Assembly: GCA_009599575.1 (NCBI GenBank)
Contig: VWND01000064.1
Coordinates: forward strand, 124,001-188,000
Direction of reading: 5' to 3'
Length of the DNA: 64,000 nt
DNA from: Blumeriella jaapii
Taxonomy: Eukaryota; Ascomycota; Leotiomycetes; Helotiales; Drepanopezizaceae
The translations under genes and the position numbers were made by a program. Below are positions 58,419-64,000 of this stretch, one piece after another (positions within the stretch are counted from its first letter, which is position 1; each line of letters starts with the position of its first letter). The notes below the pieces were generated by a model. The model had not been told where the DNA came from, made no database searches, and saw only the letters and a program-made list of their open reading frames with translations.

Positions 58419-59072
58419 ATGCCGGAGCCAATATTCGATCTGACCGGACGCCCCATGACTTACATCCTCCCTCTGAACATAAAGAAGAGGGATTTCATTA
58501 GAGACCCCGCCCTCGTGGAAGATGTCGCCCACGACGGCCTTACAGACGAGCGTGATTTTCGCGGCCAAGACACGCCAGAAAAAGATTTCCACAAGATCGC
58601 CAGACAAGAGAAGGATTGTGATGTCCAAGAAGAGCGAGAGCTCCAAGAAAAGCTTGAGAAATACTGTCGATTCTTCGCGGAAGGATTTCAGACAGACGGA
58701 TTACCGAGCCGCCAAATGGAAGATTTTAACACATTGCATCGGGAATGGTACGACGATCTTGTTTTTCGACGACTTCGAAAAGACCTTAAGAATGCCCGGG
58801 AGGAAACAGGGCCAACCAAGTACAGGAGTTGGAGCGTGGTCCAAGAATATTGGGACAACGTGAGAGAAGAGTTAGATATCGACGACTCCGAGCTCTCTGA
58901 AAGTGATCTGCCTATTGTGGGCTTTGAGACAAAGGCTTTGGAATCTAGCACACCTGGCGCAGTAGTACGAGACCGTGGATGGCAGAAGCCGGCGAGGTTC
59001 TGTCCATCTAGCGGAAGAGATCTTCAACTGATGGAGGTCCGGAAGATGATGGCATGTCGAAAGAAGTCATAG
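58419..59072 (+). CDS. Hypothetical acidic protein
   Basis: Intronless frame of 217 residues from the ATG at 58419 (MPEPIFDLTGRPMTYILPL). It is rich in Asp, Glu and Arg, with a predicted helical middle (EERELQEKLEKYCRFFAEG) and a segment EEYWDN-like (VVQEYWDNVREELDIDD). No signal peptide or membrane segment. I do not recognise a family. The even amino-acid composition and the long open frame in moderate-GC DNA argue for a real gene. Confidence 0.5.
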   Translation: MPEPIFDLTGRPMTYILPLNIKKRDFIRDPALVEDVAHDGLTDERDFRGQDTPEKDFHKIARQEKDCDVQEERELQEKLEKYCRFFAEGFQTDGLPSRQMEDFNTLHREWYDDLVFRRLRKDLKNAREETGPTKYRSWSVVQEYWDNVREELDIDDSELSESDLPIVGFETKALESSTPGAVVRDRGWQKPARFCPSSGRDLQLMEVRKMMACRKKS

Positions 59073-59297
59073 TGGGAGAAAGTCTCAAGCTCGAAGTTTG
59101 ATATACTTATTCACAGTAGTCGAGGAGGTGTTGTCGAAAACAAGGACGGGCGGTACCCAACTGGCCGGTGCGCACCCCTGTTGCACCCTTGTCCGCGCTA
59201 GAATCATGAACCGCCGTTGTCTCTTTCAAACACGTTGATGCAGTGAGTATTCAGCAACCTCCTCGACTCCAGATATAACCCATCTACACTCTACAGC

Positions 59298-60346
59298 ATG
59301 GATCCATTTTCCGCAGAAGGCGAGTTGCTTAATTTGCACAATTTCTTCCACCAGAGCCAATTCCAACAAGCCATCGACTTCGACACCACTGGCCTCTCCG
59401 CCGAGAACAAACTCCCCGCTCGCATCATCTCTCTCCGCGCTCAAATTGCCCTTGGACAAGCAGAAGATGTCATTGCAGATGTAAAAGGCGAAGCAGAACC
59501 AGAATTACTAGCTGTCGGTGCGCTCGCCGACTTCACCGCTGGCAACGAGGACAAGGCTATCGCGACCGCAGAAAAGCTGGCCAGCGAGGCTGCAGACAAT
59601 GCCACTGTTCAAATTCTGGCGGGGACGGTATTGCAGGCAGCAGGAAAAAGCGAAGAGGCGTTGTCACTGCTTTCGCAACACGAAGGCAACCGTACGTTGG
59701 TCTGGAATGGAACCAAACACTGTTGCTGACAACATGTTGCAGTCGAAGCAGTTGCCCTGACTGTTCAGATCCACCTCGAGCAGAACCGCACGGATCTGGC
59801 TGTCAAGGAAGTCAAGGCCGCCAGAAAGTGGGCACAGGATAGTCTGCTTGTCAACCTGGCAGAATCGTGGGTGGGCTTGCGGGTGGTATGCTCTGGACAC
59901 GTCCGATCACTGGCGGGTACCTTACTCACTCTTCACAGGGCGGGGAGAAATACCAACAGGCATTCTATGTCTTTGAAGAACTTGCGCAAGCCCCAGCGAC
60001 AACTTCAGTCCAGAGTCTGGTATCACAAGCCATTGCTGAAATCCACCTTGGTCGTTCTGAGGAGGCAGAGGCAGCTCTCAAGCAAGCTTTGGCGACAGAC
60101 TCCAAGAACGCAGAAGCAATTGCCAACAGCATTGTCCTCGCTATCATTACCGGCAAGGATGCCACAAGCTTAAGAGCGTAAGCCGTGTACCTGCATGTGG
60201 TGCAAGCCGTGCTGATTTCTCCTTGTGTGAATAGCGACCTCCAAAGCACTGCCCCTCAACACATTTTCCTCCAAGACCTCGAAGAAAAGTCATCACTATT
60301 TGACAAAGCTGCTACGAAATACTCGGCCAAAGCGGCGGCAGCATAA
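59298..60346 (+). CDS. SEC28: Coatomer subunit epsilon
   Basis: Epsilon-COP, a TPR-type solenoid that stabilises alpha-COP in the COPI coat for Golgi-to-ER transport. The model is join(59298..59691, 59743..59885, 59939..60177, 60235..60346), 295 residues, the normal length. Landmarks: start MDPFSAEGELLNLHNFFHQ, GNEDKAIATAEKLA, AESWVGLRVGGEKYQQAF with YVFEELAQ, and a C-terminal HIFLQDLEEKSSLFDKAA. Helical repeats run throughout. All introns are GT-AG and in phase. Confidence 0.96.
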
Positions 60347-61660
60347 TACCCACGGATAGAATAACGAGGCGTACGGGTCGGGAGGATTCACACAAGACAA
60401 CTTCAGGTATTCAAAAATGGGACAATCGAAGCATTTCAAATCAACACGTCCAATCAACGTGGCAAAGTTACCGCAGGTCCGGCTACCATTTTTGGCGGCT
60501 CGCGGATGCTGTGCTCGCATTGAGCAAATGCTCCGGACAAGAACACTCGCAAGACGTGCGCTGACATCACCAATGTTATAGACCTAATTAACAGTACTTT
60601 CAATCCAGCCCGAAATATGCATCTTGAAGAACCAGGCAAAGATAACAAATTCTGCGCTGCGGAATGACGCCGGTGCGGACAGCCCCAACGCAAGTCGAGG
60701 CTGAGAGGCACGGGGATAGCTCCCCACACCGCTAGTCGCTGTTACTGTCTGATGCGATTATTCAATGGCTTCGATGCTGCTGTAGCCCGTGTCCGCATCT
60801 CGTCGAGGCATTTGACGAGATGTCGACGAGTCTGCAGTAGACGGAGAGGAATATCCGTGATAGTGGAGTTGTACGTGATGCTTGGCAAGTGACATCACGA
60901 CGCAATCGCATTCCAGATGTACTGTACGTTCTGCTCTGCGTCTTGACATTGACGGTCGCGCAGCTTGTCCCAAGCGTTGTTCTTCACTGTTGCGATACAG
61001 TACTGCTCGCTCAGTCTGACATCTGATTTTACTGTAGGGTACATACCGTACATACTGTACAGATAGACCTACGGTCTCACGCACGGCACTCTTTGCCTTT
61101 ACCCCTCCGCTTGTAGCACGGAGGTCTAGACGACCCCTAGCCACAGGTACCTAAGAGCATGGTACCGTACTGTATGTACTGTGGTACTGTAGGTAGGTCG
61201 CTTTTAACCGGTTGCGGTCGAGCAAGCGCTCTAGATACCCAATCAGTATCAGGGACATCTGCACTCAGCCAGTTCGCCGTGCCTGGCACGCCTTGATCGA
61301 GACGGGGAGCGAGAGTTCGATCACCGAGCCAGACCGGCTTCCCGTGCTGCTGCATGCAAGCGAGCTAAACAACACTTTCCGTGCTACGAGATGCCTCTAA
61401 CTGTCATGGCGAGGAAGCGATAGAACGCCCCTCCCTAAGCCCGTTTTCTCTTTGTCTCAAGCGGCTTAACATGCGGCGGGGATTCCTTAGAAAAGAAGAG
61501 CCGTTCCCCTTTCCCCTCTCCACCTTCTCTTTCTCTTCACTCAGATTGAAGTTTACCAGCGCGAATACTGTCTCCACGTACTTGTCAACTATACCTCACC
61601 TTGCACCTTGCATCTTGATAAAAGCAAGAAGATCATTTGCCACCGAGTAGAACTTTCGCT
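60347..61660. other. Spacer between SEC28 and HAD phosphatase
   Basis: No gene supported. GTACTGTAC/TACAGTA words near 60918, 61023-61060 and 61163-61200. The CT-rich stretch at 61505-61545 is probably promoter or leader of the next gene. Confidence 0.55.
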
Positions 61661-62776
61661 ATGCCTGCTGCTGTTACTTCTCCCGTCTCCTCAGAAGCCA
61701 AAGCCCCGGCTGTTCCTAGGCCAAGTATGATGCCTCAGCGAAAGACCGACATGTCGACCAAGAAGCGAAAGATTATCTGTTTCTCAGGTAAGCTTGATGG
61801 GTTGGTTGACCCACCCCTCGCCCCTGGATCTTGAGGACTTCTCAACTTTCCGTCAAGCATTCGACGTTCTGTACAAGACCCGTTCAAGATGTCCTCTAAC
61901 CCGGCCCTCAGACTTTGATGGCACAATCTTCATGCAAGACACCGGCCACATTCTCTTCGACGCCCATGGGTGCGGGTCCGCGCAGCGCCAGATTCTCGAT
62001 TCGCAGATCCACTCCGGCGAGCGCTCATTCCGTGAGGTCTCGGAGGAGATGTGGGGTTCCCTCAACGTTCCTTTCGACGATGGATTCACCGTCATGAAGG
62101 ACACGCTTGAGATCGACCCGGCCTTCCGTGACTTCCACGACTTCTGCGTCTCCAACTCGATCCCCTTCAACGTCATCTCGGCCGGCCTGAAGCCCATTCT
62201 TCGCCGCGTGTTAGAAGAATTTCTGGGCGAGGAGCAGGCGGGCCACATTGAGATTGTGGCGAACGATGCGGAGATCGAGGAGGACGGGAGCAAGTGGAAG
62301 CCCATCTGGCGACACGACACGGAACTCGGCCACGACAAAGCGCTCTCCATCACCGAGCGCGGGAACAGGCGAACCTGGAGGCGGACGATGGTACGATCCC
62401 GCTGATCGTCTTCATTGGCGATGGTGTGTCAGATCTCCCGGCCGCACGCGAAGCCGACGTGCTGTTCGCCCGGCGCGGCCTCCGACTCGAGGAGTACTGC
62501 GTGGAGAAGCGCATCCCGTACCTGGGCTTCGACACGTTCGCGGACATCCAGAAGGAGATCCAGCTGATCATGGAGGAGGACCAGAAGAAAACGCACGGCA
62601 AGGGCGTGCCGGCCCGCTTCAACCCCCGCGCCAACCTGTGGCGGAGGGTCAGCAGCACGAAGGCCATTCCCAAGTACCTCGCTGCGACGCCGTCGAAGGA
62701 GGAGAAGATGTTCTTGTGGCCGAACGCCTTCTCGGATTACACCCCCAAGCCGGTCGTGGAGGGCGTTGCTGCATAG
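61661..62776 (+). CDS. HAD-superfamily phosphatase (MtnX/phosphoserine-phosphatase-like), apparent frameshift
   Basis: Soluble phosphatase with the HAD motifs. Exons 61661..61787 and 61912..62776 join by a GT-AG intron to give KIICFSDFDGTIFMQDTG, motif I with the nucleophilic Asp. Motif II lies in NVISAGLKPILRR, and motifs III/IV in HDTELGHDKA and IVFIGDGVSDLPAAREADV. The C-terminal region (EDQKKTHGKGVPARFNPRANLW ... SDYTPKPVVEG) is typical of the fungal family. Between LSITE and AREQANLEADDG one base is missing at about 62357 (GAGCGCGGG where GAGGCGCGG would keep the frame). The total coding length is one base short of a multiple of three. The substrate is unknown; about 330 residues when corrected. 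It is either a sequencing error or a recent mutation. Confidence 0.85.
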
Positions 62777-63577
62777 TTGGACCTTTTTTCCTCTTTTTTC
62801 TTGGGTTGTCTGGAATGTTGGGTTGGGGGGCACGGCGGCATTGTCTGGCGTATGCTGTATATCTGAATCCGCGATGGGCATGGTGCTCTTGAAAGCGTTC
62901 GAGTGCAGACCTTGGGAGCTATCACAGACGGGATGTAACGATGATATGATTTCCGAGAAATACACCGCTGCCATGTGCCGTGTATTGTACAGTCCTGTAC
63001 TGTACCATTGTTGTAGAGGAGCCGCATCGCCTCCAGCCGAGCCGCCTCGACGGGCTGGGCCTCTTGGTCCGCACGGCTGATCCGCAGCCGCGTCCCGTCC
63101 AGCAACGGCAAACAAGCAATCAAGCCATTGGCGCATCCCTCTCGTCATGCTTCATCCTTTCTTTACCCATGCCTAGAGAACCTCCCTCATCGTCTTTTGT
63201 ACAGTACAGTACGTCTTACAGTATATCGCGCTGTGACGACTTACTGACCTACACGGCGCCGCTTTTTTTCTCCCGACCGCCAGACGTCCGCTCTTGCGCT
63301 ACTACTTCGTTGTTCCCGTCGCCTCTCCTCCTCTCCCCCTCTCCCCCTCTCCCCCTCTTCCCCTCTCCCCCTCACCAGCTGGGATCTTTCCTTGCTGACA
63401 GACTCACCCAGAAGGTGAATCTTCGGCACCGGCTGAACGGCTGACCACCTCAGCTCCTCAGCTACTGCAGGTGGCTCCAACTAGATAACTATCTGATACC
63501 TGAGATAGCTAGCTAGCTACATCCAGTACCTTCAGCACCACGGTCACAGCGCCCGTCCACAGCGCCCGCCCACCACC
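62777..63577. other. Spacer between HAD phosphatase and C2-domain gene
   Basis: GTACAGTCCTGTACTGTAC word at 62986-63004, TACAGTACAGTACG at 63200-63213, a CTCCCC hexamer array at 63320-63373 and a GCTA repeat at 63507-63518. No gene seen. Confidence 0.6.
63320..63373 (+). repeat. CTCCCC hexanucleotide microsatellite
   Basis: Eight CTCCCC/CTTCCC units, plus strand pure pyrimidine. Confidence 0.93.
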
Positions 63578-64000
63578 ATGGTCCGCATCACGCTGCCCAG
63601 AAGCCTCAAACCGTTCAATACCGGCGGCAGCAACAGCGCTCTTCCATCGAGAAGTACGAGCCCAAATCCCGGCAGCATGAGGAGAGCCCCGAGCGATTTG
63701 GGCCCCGAGGCGGCGAAGGCCAACAATGGCTTGGTACTGAAGGTCGTGGTGCTCAAGGTACGCCTCACATGCATACATACACACGTACCGACAAACGCAT
63801 CCAAGCGAGGAGAAGGGCCGCAGCTGGAAGATGCTGTTTACCGGACGCGGATGCTGACGGGAGCTGTGATGTACAGGCGAGAAACCTCGCAGCGAAGGAC
63901 AAGAGTGGCACTTCAGACCCAGTGAGCAACCCCCGCCCTTGCCCACGACCAAGACGGCGAGACTGAAAGCACGGATGGCAGTACCTGGTGGTGACCCTCG
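63578..64000 (+). CDS. C2-domain protein, probably phosphatidylserine decarboxylase 2 (5' part)
   Basis: 5' end of a gene cut by the window edge. Exons 63578..63757, 63877..63921 and 63982 onward, all phase 0 with GT-AG introns. The protein begins MVRITLPRSLKPF, has a Ser/Pro-rich linker, then enters a C2 domain: NGLVLKVVVLKARNLAAKD, GTSDPYLVVTL, with the first two calcium-site aspartates. This start and short linker before C2 match fungal PSD2 proenzymes, which make phosphatidylethanolamine in Golgi/endosomes. Other C2 proteins remain possible because the catalytic part lies outside the window. Confidence 0.72.

Overview
The window is nuclear DNA of a filamentous ascomycete (Pezizomycotina). 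The evidence is the many short spliceosomal introns (about 48-220 nt) with GTRNGT-type donors and CTRAC/CTGAC branch sites, the fungal gene set (SLN1-type hybrid histidine kinase, SOM1, COX9, BMT6, RACK1, VMA3) and long gene-poor spacers full of microsatellites. No bacterial, viral or transposon gene was recognised. I could not place the species.

Layout. 1-3.6 kb is gene-poor and repeat-rich. 3.6-7.5 kb holds weakly supported minus-strand ORFs and a tandem duplication that looks like an exon plus intron. 7.4-10.8 kb is compact: a RAD51/RecA-fold paralog (-) head to head with SOM1 (+), then TAF8 (-) head to head with COX9 (+). 12.0-16.8 kb has RACK1 with an intronic U24-like snoRNA, a possible roadblock-fold protein (-), and a golgin-like coiled-coil protein (+). 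18.1-23.7 kb has transketolase (-), then SNU13 (-) divergent from the V-ATPase c subunit (+). 23.7-29.2 kb is largely empty. A bZIP factor lies at 29.2-30.0 kb and a 1151-residue SLN1-like osmosensor kinase at 31.2-35.1 kb (-). 35.1-38.5 kb is AT- and microsatellite-rich and contains a decayed array of about 104 bp repeats. Then come an MFS monocarboxylate-type transporter (-), an F-box-like protein (+), BMT6 (-) divergent from a Sac-domain phosphoinositide phosphatase (+), and glutathione-dependent formaldehyde dehydrogenase (+). 50.6-53.2 kb is satellite-like. The right end carries a ubiquitin-like/AN1 protein (-), a protein kinase (-), a hypothetical acidic protein (+), coatomer epsilon (+), a HAD phosphatase (+) and the 5' end of a C2-domain gene, probably phosphatidylserine decarboxylase 2, which runs off the window.

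The genes are mostly housekeeping and do not form a pathway cluster. Several are arranged as divergent pairs sharing 90-460 bp promoters. One functional link is visible: SNU13 is the core protein that binds box C/D snoRNAs, and such a snoRNA sits in the RACK1 intron.

Main observations. (1) Five of about 55 modelled introns need GC-AG boundaries to keep conserved reading frames. (2) Three conserved genes (RAD51-like, ubiquitin-like/AN1, HAD phosphatase) contain four apparent small deletions, which suggests assembly indels or real decay. (3) A U24 C/D snoRNA with a terminal stem lies in the RACK1 intron. (4) There is an AT-rich array of about 104 bp units, one carrying a hairpin-bearing insertion. 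(5) A 178 bp exon+intron-like unit is tandemly duplicated. (6) The self-complementary word GTACTGTAC / TACAGTAC recurs throughout the intergenic DNA. All gene models were built by eye from splice signals and protein conservation, without transcript data.
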